Of a stretch of 37,740 bases of DNA, positions 30,264 through 35,612 are shown one piece after another; position 1 is the first letter of the stretch, and every line of letters begins with the position of its first letter. The notes under the pieces were generated by a model, which was given only the letters and a program-made list of their open reading frames with translations, searched no databases and was not told where the DNA came from. Both the position numbers and the translations under genes were made by a program. The stretch comes from a virus: the IMG/VR virus record IMGVR_UViG_3300035670_000637, positions 1-37,740 of that record. One strand, written 5' to 3'.

Positions 30264-30335
30264 TCCTTAGTATATCGGTTAGTATAGCGGCTTGTCACGC
30301 CGCAGGGACGGGTTCGACTCCCGTAGGGACCGCCA
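30261..30335 (+). tRNA. tRNA-Asp (GTC)
   Basis: Acceptor GGTTCCT/AGGGACC with one T-G pair, anticodon loop TTGTCAC, T-arm ACGGG/CCCGT, discriminator G and CCA encoded. Its first three bases are also the end of the third long hairpin upstream. Confidence 0.95.
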
Positions 30336-30343
30336 AGTTCAAT

Positions 30344-30419
30344 GGTGATTGTAGCACAATGGTAGTGCCCCGGATTGTGAGTCCGTAAAGTGTGAGTTCG
30401 AATCTCATCAATCACCCCA
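30344..30419 (+). tRNA. tRNA-His (GTG)
   Basis: Acceptor GTGATTG/CAATCAC with a genome-encoded extra G(-1) opposite C73, the histidine identity mark. Anticodon loop contains GTG, T-loop TTCGAAT, CCA encoded. Confidence 0.95.
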
Positions 30420-30426
30420 AAGTTTT

Positions 30427-30500
30427 GCCTTCGTCGGTTAGTGGTAAACCAACGGTTTTGTAATCCGTGACTGTCTGTTCGATTCAGACCGAAGGCACCA
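30427..30500 (+). tRNA. tRNA-Thr (TGT)
   Basis: Acceptor GCCTTCG/CGAAGGC, anticodon loop TTTGTAA, T-loop TTCGATT, CCA encoded. The last anticodon-stem pair is T-T. Confidence 0.93.
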
Positions 30501-30508
30501 AAATTATA

Positions 30509-30584
30509 CACCGTTCGTCTAGCGGTCTAGGACATCGCCCTTTCAAGGCGAAGATCACGGGTTCAAATCCCGTACGGTGTGCCA
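30509..30584 (+). tRNA. tRNA-Glu (TTC)
   Basis: Acceptor ACACCGT/ACGGTGT, anticodon stem TCGCC/GGCGA with loop CTTTCAA, T-arm CACGGG-type, CCA encoded. Confidence 0.95.
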
Positions 30585-30591
30585 GATTATT

Positions 30592-30668
30592 CCGTCATTA
30601 GTTCAGCAGAATAGAACACTTGACTACGAATCAAGAGGTCGGGGGTTTGAATCCTTCATGACGGGCCA
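30592..30668 (+). tRNA. tRNA-Arg (ACG)
   Basis: Acceptor CCGTCAT/ATGACGG, anticodon stem CTTGA/TCAAG with loop CTACGAA, CCA encoded. A34 would need host TadA to read all CGN codons except CGG. Confidence 0.95.
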
Positions 30669-30673
30669 GAATT

Positions 30674-30749
30674 GCCGCTTTAGCTGATGTGGTCATAGCA
30701 GGCGCCTGAAGAGCGTCGGAACGTGGTTCGATCCCACGAGGCGGCACCA
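30674..30749 (+). tRNA. tRNA-Phe (GAA)
   Basis: Acceptor GCCGCTT/AGGCGGC (one T-G), anticodon stem GGCGC/GCGTC with loop CTGAAGA, T-loop TTCGATC, CCA encoded. Reading frame shift of the loop by one would give TGA (Ser), but the stem pairing fixes GAA. G37 instead of A37 is unusual for Phe. Confidence 0.85.
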
Positions 30750-30751
30750 AT

Positions 30752-30825
30752 GCGGGTATAACTTAGTGGTAAAGTAACTGGCTTTTAACCAGTAAACCGG
30801 AGTTCAATTCTCCGTGCCCGTACCA
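30752..30825 (+). tRNA. tRNA-Lys (TTT)
   Basis: Acceptor GCGGGTA/TGCCCGT, anticodon stem ACTGG/CCAGT with loop CTTTTAA, T-loop TTCAATT, CCA encoded. Confidence 0.95.
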
Positions 30826-30831
30826 GATTAT

Positions 30832-30907
30832 TCCGAAATAGCTCAGTCGGTAGAGCGACGGACTGTTAATCCGCAGGTCCCTGGTTCGAGCCCAGGTTTC
30901 GGAGCCA
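30832..30907 (+). tRNA. tRNA-Asn (GTT)
   Basis: Acceptor TCCGAAA/TTTCGGA, anticodon stem CGGA/TCCG with loop CTGTTAA, T-loop TTCGAGC, CCA encoded. The spacer before it (CCAGATTATTCCG) repeats the spacer before tRNA-Arg(ACG). Confidence 0.95.
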
Positions 30908-30914
30908 ATTCATT

Positions 30915-31003
30915 GGGTACTGTTCCCTACGGCGGACTGTAAATCCGTTGCCATAATATGTAGGGTGGTCGGCAGTTAGGTTCAATTCCTTCAGTACCCA
31001 CCA
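30915..31003 (+). tRNA. Aberrant tRNA-Tyr (GTA)
   Basis: Acceptor GGGTACT/AGTACCC with ACCA, and an anticodon arm GCGGA-CTGTAAA-TCCGT are clear. Only 10 nt separate acceptor and anticodon stem, so no normal D arm fits, while the variable region is enlarged. CCCTAC in the D position can pair with GTAGGG in the variable region, and the T stem is weak. It may be a rearranged or decayed gene. Confidence 0.65.
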
Positions 31004-31007
31004 ATAT

Positions 31008-31084
31008 CTCGGAGTAGTTCCAATTGGCAGAACGATGGTCTCCAAAACCATATGTTGGCGGTTCGAATCCGTCCTCCGAGGCCA
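31008..31084 (+). tRNA. tRNA-Trp (CCA)
   Basis: Acceptor CTCGGAG/CTCCGAG, anticodon stem ATGGT/ACCAT with loop CTCCAAA, T-loop TTCGAAT, CCA encoded. Confidence 0.95.
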
Positions 31085-31284
31085 GATCCCCGGCCCTACG
31101 CCGGTTATCAAGTAGGCGCAATAAGACTAGCGTTAGAAGTCTTAGGTATTCATACCTGCCTCCCTTCGGGCTATTCATCCGAAAGGGTAAAACGTATGTG
31201 TGGGTCTTACCAGCCCCGAGTAGGTATGGACAGGGCAACAACTCAAATCGGGGCTTCTGGGAAGAAGTAGCCGACCGAATTTAC
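31085..31284 (+). ncRNA. Second structured inter-tRNA spacer (~200 nt)
   Basis: No protein gene fits. Stems: CCTAC/GTAGG near 31094-31116, AAGACT/AGTCTT (31123-31143), AGGTA-TTCA-TACCT (31144-31157), CCCTTCGG/CCGAAAGGG with one bulge (31161-31188), and a perfect AGCCCCGA/TCGGGGCT (31211-31255). It lacks the long CATATTGAA arms of the first element. It may be a separate small RNA or remnants of tRNA genes; I could not fit a cloverleaf. Confidence 0.45.
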
Positions 31285-31359
31285 GGGGGGTTAGTGATAA
31301 CGGTAGCACAGGGGCTTTGCAAGCCTTTAGTAGGAGTTCGATTCTCCTATCCTCCACCA
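31285..31359 (+). tRNA. tRNA-Ala (TGC)
   Basis: Acceptor GGGGGGT/ATCCTCC with two G-T pairs, anticodon stem GGGGC/GCCTT with loop TTTGCAA, T-loop TTCGATT, CCA encoded. The G3-T70 pair is the alanine identity element. Confidence 0.9.
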
Positions 31360-31365
31360 AATCAT

Positions 31366-31443
31366 GTGTCGGTGGCTGAGTGGTCCAAAGCAACGGTCTG
31401 CAAAATCGTAAAGCCGCCAGTTCGAATCTGGCCCGGCACTCCA
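31366..31443 (+). tRNA. tRNA-Cys (GCA)
   Basis: Acceptor GTGTCGG/CCGGCAC, anticodon stem ACGGT/ATCGT with loop CTGCAAA, T73 discriminator typical of Cys, T-loop TTCGAAT, CCA encoded. Confidence 0.93.
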
Positions 31444-31450
31444 CATATAA

Positions 31451-31527
31451 GCCCAGATGATGGAATAGGTATACATATTGGACTTAAAATTCAAGTTATG
31501 CGGGTTCAAATCCCGCTCTGGGTACCA
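31451..31527 (+). tRNA. tRNA-Leu (TAA), short variable loop
   Basis: Acceptor GCCCAGA/TCTGGGT, anticodon stem TTGGA/TTCAA with loop CTTAAAA, T-loop TTCAAAT, CCA encoded. At 77 nt it lacks the long variable arm usual in bacterial tRNA-Leu. Confidence 0.88.
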
Positions 31528-31531
31528 ATAA

Positions 31532-31605
31532 CTCGGATTGGTGAAATGGTATCATTCGTGCTTTGGGAGCATGAGGCGCAAGTTCGATTCTTGCATCCGA
31601 GACCA
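31532..31605 (+). tRNA. tRNA-Pro (TGG)
   Basis: Acceptor CTCGGAT/ATCCGAG, anticodon loop TTTGGGA between GTGC and GCAT, T-loop TTCGATT, CCA encoded. Confidence 0.95.
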
Positions 31606-31620
31606 AAAGATGTTATAATA

Positions 31621-31697
31621 GCCCGTGTGGTGCAATTGGTAGACACGCTTGACTTAGGATCAAGATGTTGAGGGTTCGAATCCTTCTACGGGCACCA
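31621..31697 (+). tRNA. tRNA-Leu (TAG), short variable loop
   Basis: Acceptor GCCCGTG/TACGGGC, anticodon stem CTTGA/TCAAG with loop CTTAGGA, T-loop TTCGAAT, CCA encoded. Like the TAA isoacceptor it has no long variable arm. Confidence 0.92.
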
Positions 31698-31710
31698 GTA
31701 TAAAGTTTAT

Positions 31711-31781
31711 TGCGGTGAGTCAGGAGAGAAGAGGGTCTCATAAGCCTTTCTTAGGTGGTTCGAATCCACCCGCCGCAACCA
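31711..31781 (+). tRNA. tRNA-Met or Ile2 (CAT), short D arm
   Basis: Acceptor TGCGGTG/CGCCGCA, anticodon stem AGGGT/GCCTT with loop CTCATAA, T-arm GGTGG/CCACC, CCA encoded. Total length 71: only 14 nt lie between acceptor and anticodon stem, too few for a normal D arm with GG. Confidence 0.75.
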
Positions 31782-31786
31782 GAAAT

Positions 31787-31863
31787 GCGGGTATGGTGTT
31801 TAACGGTTAGCATGTCAGTCTTCCAAACTGAAGGTCCGAGTTCAAATCTCGATGCCCGCTCCA
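31787..31863 (+). tRNA. tRNA-Gly (TCC)
   Basis: Acceptor GCGGGTA/TGCCCGC, anticodon stem TCAGT/ACTGA with loop CTTCCAA, T-loop TTCAAAT, T73, CCA encoded. Spacer plus 5' end (CCAGAAATGCGGGTATG) repeats at tRNA-Gly(GCC), pointing to duplication. Confidence 0.95.
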
Positions 31864-31877
31864 GCGATCTTAAGTAA

Positions 31878-32249
31878 TTACCAATAAAATCTTAAACCTA
31901 TCATATAATTGTTTATCGCAGCACCACCATGAGAGATTGTCCGTGCAGTCAGAAATATAGTTCTATTTCTATCCGATAAGTAATCGGTGAAAAAGTAACT
32001 TCCAACTAATAATGATATAAAATATAAATCAATTTTATCTGTTGAAGGATTTTTACCTAAAATTAAATTTTTTTCATAGTAACCAAGATGATACTTGTTA
32101 GGCAAATCTCTTGTTAATAGCCAATCAGCCGTCATTGCAGCGGTTGATGCAATAAAAAGATTTTTATTTTTATCGGACCAATCTTCCCAGTGACTGTAAC
32201 ATACGGGAGAGAGTGTGAATAGGAGACTGTAAAGAAATATTTTTAGCAT
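31878..32249 (-). CDS. Exported/membrane protein inside the tRNA array
   Basis: 123 residues on the opposite strand to the tRNAs. Signal peptide MLKIFLYSLLFTLSPVCYSH, then FIASTAAMTADWLLTRDLPN, YHLGYYEKNLILGKNPSTDK and hydrophobic IDLYFISLLVGSYFFTDYL; ends in NNYMIGLRFYW. The 'AADW.TTRD..Y.E.NP.LG..PS' pattern is one I know from small membrane proteins in phages and bacteria. Expression would need its own promoter; only CATAAATA, one base off the late box, lies just upstream (32257-32264). Confidence 0.75.
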   Translation of the reverse strand: MLKIFLYSLLFTLSPVCYSHWEDWSDKNKNLFIASTAAMTADWLLTRDLPNKYHLGYYEKNLILGKNPSTDKIDLYFISLLVGSYFFTDYLSDRNRTIFLTARTISHGGAAINNYMIGLRFYW

Positions 32250-32266
32250 ATAACTATTATTTATGA

Positions 32267-32341
32267 GCCTTGTTAGTTTAATGGTAAAACGCTGCCCTTA
32301 CAAGACAGATAGCGGTGGTTCGATTCCATCACAAGGCACCA
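32267..32341 (+). tRNA. tRNA-Val (TAC)
   Basis: Acceptor GCCTTGT/ACAAGGC, anticodon loop CTTACAA, anticodon stem CTGCC/GACAG with one C-A mismatch, T-loop TTCGATT, CCA encoded. Confidence 0.92.
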
Positions 32342-32347
32342 AAGTAT

Positions 32348-32423
32348 ATCACCGTGGTCTAATGGATAAGGCAACGCTCTTCTAAAGCGTCCGATGGGGG
32401 TTCGAATCCCTCCGGTGGTACCA
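32348..32423 (+). tRNA. tRNA-Arg (TCT)
   Basis: Acceptor ATCACCG/CGGTGGT, anticodon stem ACGCT/AGCGT with loop CTTCTAA, T-loop TTCGAAT, CCA encoded. It reads AGA/AGG, codons much used in this AT-rich phage. Confidence 0.95.
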
Positions 32424-32451
32424 ATCAATTAATTTAACACAGGAGATTATC

Positions 32452-33015
32452 ATGGCCGCAACATGGCTTATATCAGATACGCATTTCGGTCATGATAAAA
32501 CATGTACCGTTTTTAAAAGAGATGACGGGACTCCACTCAGACCATTCAAAGATGCTGAAGAAATGGACGAAGAAATGGTCAAGCGTTGGAACGAACGAGT
32601 AAGCAAGAAAGATAAAGTATACCATTTGGGGGATGTTGTCATTGCAAGAAAATCGTTAGCAACTTTATATCGTTTAAACGGTGATAAAGTTTTGATCAAA
32701 GGTAATCATGATATCTTTAAATTGGATGATTACACAAAACACTTTAGAGATATTCGTGGATACCATGTAATGGCTGGGCTTATTTTCAGTCATGTACCTG
32801 TTCATGCTGATAGCATTGAAAGATTTGGGTGTAATGTTCACGGGCATCTACACCATAGAAGAGTTCTTGTCAATGGTAAAATTGATCCAAGATACTTCAA
32901 TGTGAGTGTAGAATGCATCGACTTTGCACCAATTCTTTTAGAGGATCTTAGAACAAAAATCCTTGAGCAAGGCGGTGATGTTGTAATGAAAAAGTCTAAG
33001 CATGATGTTGATTGA
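32452..33015 (+). CDS. Calcineurin-like metallophosphoesterase
   Basis: 187 residues after ACAGGAG. The metal-binding motifs are complete: Asp9/His11 (LISDTHFGH), Asp61 (HLGDVV), Asn85-His86-Asp87 (IKGNHD), His114 (FSHVPVH) and His130/His132 (NVHGHLHH). Phage members are small phosphoesterases whose substrate is usually unknown (cyclic nucleotide, RNA end or cell-signalling compound). The stop codon abuts the first base of tRNA-Gln, so gene and tRNA share a transcript that must be cut precisely. Confidence 0.9.
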   Translation: MAATWLISDTHFGHDKTCTVFKRDDGTPLRPFKDAEEMDEEMVKRWNERVSKKDKVYHLGDVVIARKSLATLYRLNGDKVLIKGNHDIFKLDDYTKHFRDIRGYHVMAGLIFSHVPVHADSIERFGCNVHGHLHHRRVLVNGKIDPRYFNVSVECIDFAPILLEDLRTKILEQGGDVVMKKSKHDVD

Positions 33016-33091
33016 TGGGGATTCGCCAAGTTGGTAAGGCATCGGATTTTGATTCCGACACGCACAGGTTCGAATCCTGTATCCCCTACCA
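33016..33091 (+). tRNA. tRNA-Gln (TTG)
   Basis: Acceptor GGGGAT/ATCCCC with unpaired T1-T72 (E. coli tRNA-Gln also has a weak first pair), anticodon stem CGGA/TCCG with loop TTTTGAT, T-loop TTCGAAT, CCA encoded. It begins the base after the upstream stop codon. Confidence 0.93.
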
Positions 33092-33178
33092 ACTATCAAG
33101 CCAATAGAAATAATTCATGAAAAATATAGCACTTATAGTTATACATAATGTTACGATAAACCATTTACGGAGGACGAA

Positions 33179-33628
33179 ATGTCTCTAACACTGAAAAATT
33201 TGGAGAGTGCATTAGCAGGTGAATCTATGGCTCACATTAAGTATAGATATTTTGCTAAGATTGCACGAGATGAAGGCTACGAAGATGTAGCAAAGCATTT
33301 TGAACATACAGCAGACCAAGAAATCAAACATGCATGGGGCCATCTTGAATTGATTCTTGGTAAGATTGATACACGCCAAGCATTGCAAAAGGCTATCGAA
33401 GGTGAAACATATGAGTTCACGACCATGTATCCAGGATTTGTAGCGGATGCAATCAAAGAGGCTGAAGACTTTGCAGTACATGAATTTAGAAATAACATTC
33501 AAGAAAGTTCCGATCATGCAAAGCAGTTCAAAGAACGATTAGCGTTAGCAGAAAAACGATTTGCAGCACTACAAAAAGTAGAACAGAAACATGCAAATGC
33601 TTACAAACAAGTTCTGGAGAATCTATAA
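33179..33628 (+). CDS. Rubrerythrin-type di-iron ferritin-like domain
   Basis: 149 residues with a strong GGAGG site. Di-iron ligands of rubrerythrin can be placed: Glu15 (ALAGESMAHIKYRYFA), Glu48-x-x-His51 (ADQEIKHAWGH), Glu76/Glu79 (IEGETYEFTTMYPGF) and Glu125 (LALAEKRF). Rubrerythrins reduce peroxide. Unlike bacterial ones this protein ends after the ferritin-like bundle; the rubredoxin part is encoded by the next ORF, coupled by TAATG. Confidence 0.88.
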   Translation: MSLTLKNLESALAGESMAHIKYRYFAKIARDEGYEDVAKHFEHTADQEIKHAWGHLELILGKIDTRQALQKAIEGETYEFTTMYPGFVADAIKEAEDFAVHEFRNNIQESSDHAKQFKERLALAEKRFAALQKVEQKHANAYKQVLENL

Positions 33629-33771
33629 TGGAAAAAGAAAAGGACTACGTGTGTATTGTCTGCGGTCATCGTCTTGCTGAATCAGACTACCTTTCATTAC
33701 CAGAAGAAGTTGGTTGCCCTGAATGTGGTGTTTCAAAGCATGATTACTACTTAGAAGATTTTGGAGATTGA
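33628..33771 (+). CDS. Rubredoxin-like electron carrier, separate from rubrerythrin
   Basis: 47 residues. Two Cys pairs, YVCIVCGHRL and GCPECGVSKHDYYLEDF, give the four iron ligands of a rubredoxin; the GVSKHDYYLED end matches the usual G.sKddF. The ORF starts on the last A of the rubrerythrin stop. Normal rubrerythrin has this domain fused at the C-terminus, so the pair looks like a split version. It would pass electrons to the di-iron centre. Confidence 0.85.
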   Translation: MEKEKDYVCIVCGHRLAESDYLSLPEEVGCPECGVSKHDYYLEDFGD

Positions 33772-33777
33772 TATATA

Positions 33778-33870
33778 GGAAGAGTTAGCCGAGTTGGACT
33801 AGCGGCGACGGTCTTGAAAACCGTAGGCTCAGAAATGGGTGTGTGAGTTCGAGTCTCACCTCTTCCACCA
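33778..33870 (+). tRNA. tRNA-Ser (TGA)
   Basis: Acceptor GGAAGAG/CTCTTCC, anticodon stem ACGGT/ACCGT with loop CTTGAAA, long variable arm typical of Ser, T-loop TTCGAGT, CCA encoded; 93 nt. It starts 6 nt after the rubredoxin stop. Confidence 0.95.
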
Positions 33871-33889
33871 ACATCACTAAGGAAATATT

Positions 33890-34102
33890 ATGGCAACAAG
33901 AGTACCAAAAACAAGTAAGAAAAAGTCTGAAGGATCAAAATCAATACCAACAAAAACTACTATTACGCAAGTTGATAATTTAAAATATCTTGACGGCACT
34001 GTAGAAGGCGAATATAGTAGAAGCGTTTATGTCAATAACGAATTGGTCAGTTTTGATATTGATTGGAAGAAGTTGGAAGACTATATGAAGAAGGTTGGCT
34101 GA
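33890..34102 (+). CDS. Small basic protein whose end overlaps tRNA-Ser
   Basis: 70 residues after AAGGAAA. The N-terminal ~25 residues are Lys/Ser/Thr-rich, then ITQVDNLKYLDGTVEGEYSR and YVNNELVSFDIDWKKLEDYM. The last 14 nt, including the stop codon, are inside tRNA-Ser(GCT), so tRNA maturation would cut the mRNA before its stop. No family recognised. Confidence 0.6.
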   Translation: MATRVPKTSKKKSEGSKSIPTKTTITQVDNLKYLDGTVEGEYSRSVYVNNELVSFDIDWKKLEDYMKKVG

Positions 34103-34180
34103 GTGGTCGAAAGCAGCGGTTTGCTAAACCGTAGGCTGGCGAAAGCTGGCCCATGGGTTCGAATCCCATACCTTCTGCCA
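34089..34180 (+). tRNA. tRNA-Ser (GCT)
   Basis: Acceptor AGAAGGT/ACCTTCT, anticodon loop TTGCTAA between GCGGT and ACCGT, long variable arm (GGCTGGCGAAAGCTGGC), T-loop TTCGAAT, CCA encoded; 92 nt. Its 5' end overlaps the previous coding region by 14 nt. Confidence 0.95.
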
Positions 34181-34185
34181 GAAAT

Positions 34186-34259
34186 GCGGGTATGATGTAA
34201 TGGTAACCTGAAACCTTGCCAAGGTTTACATGCGAGTTCGATTCTCGCTACCCGCTCCA
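34186..34259 (+). tRNA. tRNA-Gly (GCC)
   Basis: Acceptor GCGGGTA/TACCCGC, anticodon stem AAACC/GGTTT with loop TTGCCAA, T-loop TTCGATT, T73, CCA encoded. Last gene of the array; shares its 5' end and spacer with tRNA-Gly(TCC). Confidence 0.95.
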
Positions 34260-34278
34260 TACATAAAAGGAGTGAATC

Positions 34279-34758
34279 GTGAAGCTAAATTTGGCTGAAG
34301 TAACGGCCTTCATTGAGAGTCAAAGCCCAGAAACTAAAATTTACATTGGTTGTGACTCTGAGCGTTACAAAAAAGATAACATCTGGTATGCTGATTTCAC
34401 TCTTGCAATTGTAGTCCACATTGATGGTAAGCATGGTTGCAGAATCTTTGGTGAAGTCCAGACGGAGCGTGATTACGATCAGAAAGCATCTAAACCAACT
34501 TATCGACTGATGACGGAAGTCTACAAAATTTCGGAGTTATACCTCAAACTGGCTGATGTGCTGGTGGACCGGGATGTAGAAGTTCACCTGGACATCAATC
34601 CGAACGAGGAACACAATAGCAGCGTGGTGCTCTCACAAGCGATTGGATACATCAAAGGCACTTGTAACGTGATTCCTTTAGTCAAACCACAAGCATTTGC
34701 AGCCTCCTATTGTGCAGATAGGCTCAAAGAAATCATGGCCAATCGGCGTGTTGCATAA
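34279..34758 (+). CDS. RNase H-like protein, DUF458/YkuK type
   Basis: 159 residues with a GTG start, fixed by AAAGGAG 7 nt upstream and by the absence of an earlier ATG. Core: KIYIGCDSERY (Asp26), FTLAIVVHIDGKHGCRIFGE, EVHLDINPNEEHNSSVVLSQ and AIGYIKGTCNVIPLVKPQAF, the DUF458 pattern of an RNase H-fold protein. Enzymatic activity is unproven for the family. GC-rich stretches (about 34555-34640) contrast with neighbours. Confidence 0.85.
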   Translation: MKLNLAEVTAFIESQSPETKIYIGCDSERYKKDNIWYADFTLAIVVHIDGKHGCRIFGEVQTERDYDQKASKPTYRLMTEVYKISELYLKLADVLVDRDVEVHLDINPNEEHNSSVVLSQAIGYIKGTCNVIPLVKPQAFAASYCADRLKEIMANRRVA

Positions 34759-34769
34759 AAACAACACGC
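34746..34769 (+). other. Hairpin directly before the -35 box
   Basis: GCGTGTTG (34746-34753) pairs with CAACACGC (34762-34769) around CATAAAAA, spanning the stop codon of the RNase H-like gene. No U-run follows, so it may slow or protect RNA rather than terminate. Confidence 0.5.
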
Positions 34770-34798
34770 TTGACACAGCCGGTATCCTATGAGATAAT
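34770..34798 (+). promoter_or_regulatory. Sigma70-type promoter
   Basis: TTGACA (34770-34775), 17-bp spacer, GATAAT (34793-34798); start near 34805 and ATG at 34827. Preceded by AAAAACAACA at 3 nt, as in the tRNA promoter at 29590. Confidence 0.8.
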
Positions 34799-34826
34799 GA
34801 ATTTGTCGAAAAAATGTGAGGTTATC

Positions 34827-35042
34827 ATGGCTAAAGTTGTTGTCAATCTAAACAAATCCACTCTAACTGCTAAGAAATTGGTTGTCTATACTATTCTTCG
34901 TGTCAATGGAGATGCCGTGAAGCCAGCCACAAACAAATTTTTTCCAACTCGGACAGCAGCAAGAACGGCAGCAGCATTGATGAATGCAAAAGCCGGCAAA
35001 TTTTGTAATCGTGTAGCCAAAACTGTTTTGGTTCATGCATAG
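34827..35042 (+). CDS. Small basic hypothetical protein
   Basis: 71 residues from the ATG at 34827, which follows GTGAGG; the in-frame ATG at 34800 is at or before the transcript start. Basic, beta-then-helix: MAKVVVNLNKSTLTAKKLVV, YTILRVNGDAV, FPTRTAARTAAALMNAKAGK. No recognised family; a DNA- or RNA-binding role is possible by charge. Early expression is likely given the strong promoter. Confidence 0.65.
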   Translation: MAKVVVNLNKSTLTAKKLVVYTILRVNGDAVKPATNKFFPTRTAARTAAALMNAKAGKFCNRVAKTVLVHA

Positions 35043-35054
35043 AAAGGAATAATC

Positions 35055-35612
35055 ATGCCTAATTGGTGTTATAATAATATTACTCTTCGTGGACCTCAAT
35101 CCGAGATTGATCGAATTGAAAAGTTCCTTGAAGAACGAAAAGGTAAAAACTGGTTTGATTTTTTTCGGGCAATGCCAGATGAGATTCGTGAGCAGAAAGA
35201 TGCGTGGTACGGATGGAATCTTGAAAACTATGGCTGCAAATGGAATTGTGATGCAGCAGATTGGTATGTGAATGCAGGCGAAATCAATTTTACTTTTGAT
35301 TCTCCGTGGGCACCACCGACTGCGTTATATGAATTTATTGATGCTGAAAGTGAATTTGAAATTGAAGCACATTACTACGAAGAGGGTATGCAGTTTGTTG
35401 GTCGGTTTGTTGATGGTGAAGATGAATATTATGAGTTTCAAACACTAGAGGATTTGGATGATATTCCTGATGATATTGTAACTCATTGGGGTATTCGTGA
35501 GATGATGGAAGATAGATTAGAAGACGAAGATGAAGACTGGGATGCAGAAGAAGAACTTCAAAAGATTGTGGATGAAAAAAATGAAAGCGAGAAAAAGAAA
35601 TCTAGTGGCTAA
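35055..35612 (+). CDS. Api92-like ferredoxin-fold protein
   Basis: 185 residues. Starts MPNWCYNNITLRGPQSEIDR and contains NWFDFFRAMPDEIREQKDAW, YGWNLENYGCKWNCDAADW and INFTFDSPWAPPTALYEFI, the signature of the Api92-like ferredoxin-fold family found in phages and plasmids. The last ~45 residues are a highly acidic tail (EDEDEDWDAEEELQ). Function unknown. AAAGGAA precedes the start. Confidence 0.85.
   Translation: MPNWCYNNITLRGPQSEIDRIEKFLEERKGKNWFDFFRAMPDEIREQKDAWYGWNLENYGCKWNCDAADWYVNAGEINFTFDSPWAPPTALYEFIDAESEFEIEAHYYEEGMQFVGRFVDGEDEYYEFQTLEDLDDIPDDIVTHWGIREMMEDRLEDEDEDWDAEEELQKIVDEKNESEKKKSSG

Noticed and set aside
30254-31671. Open frames of 60-215 codons on both strands across the tRNA genes
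   Set aside because: They are translations of tRNA sequence (products with strings such as GFEPPTYG or GSRTRPCG); stable tRNA folds with encoded CCA explain the region and no ribosome binding sites are present.
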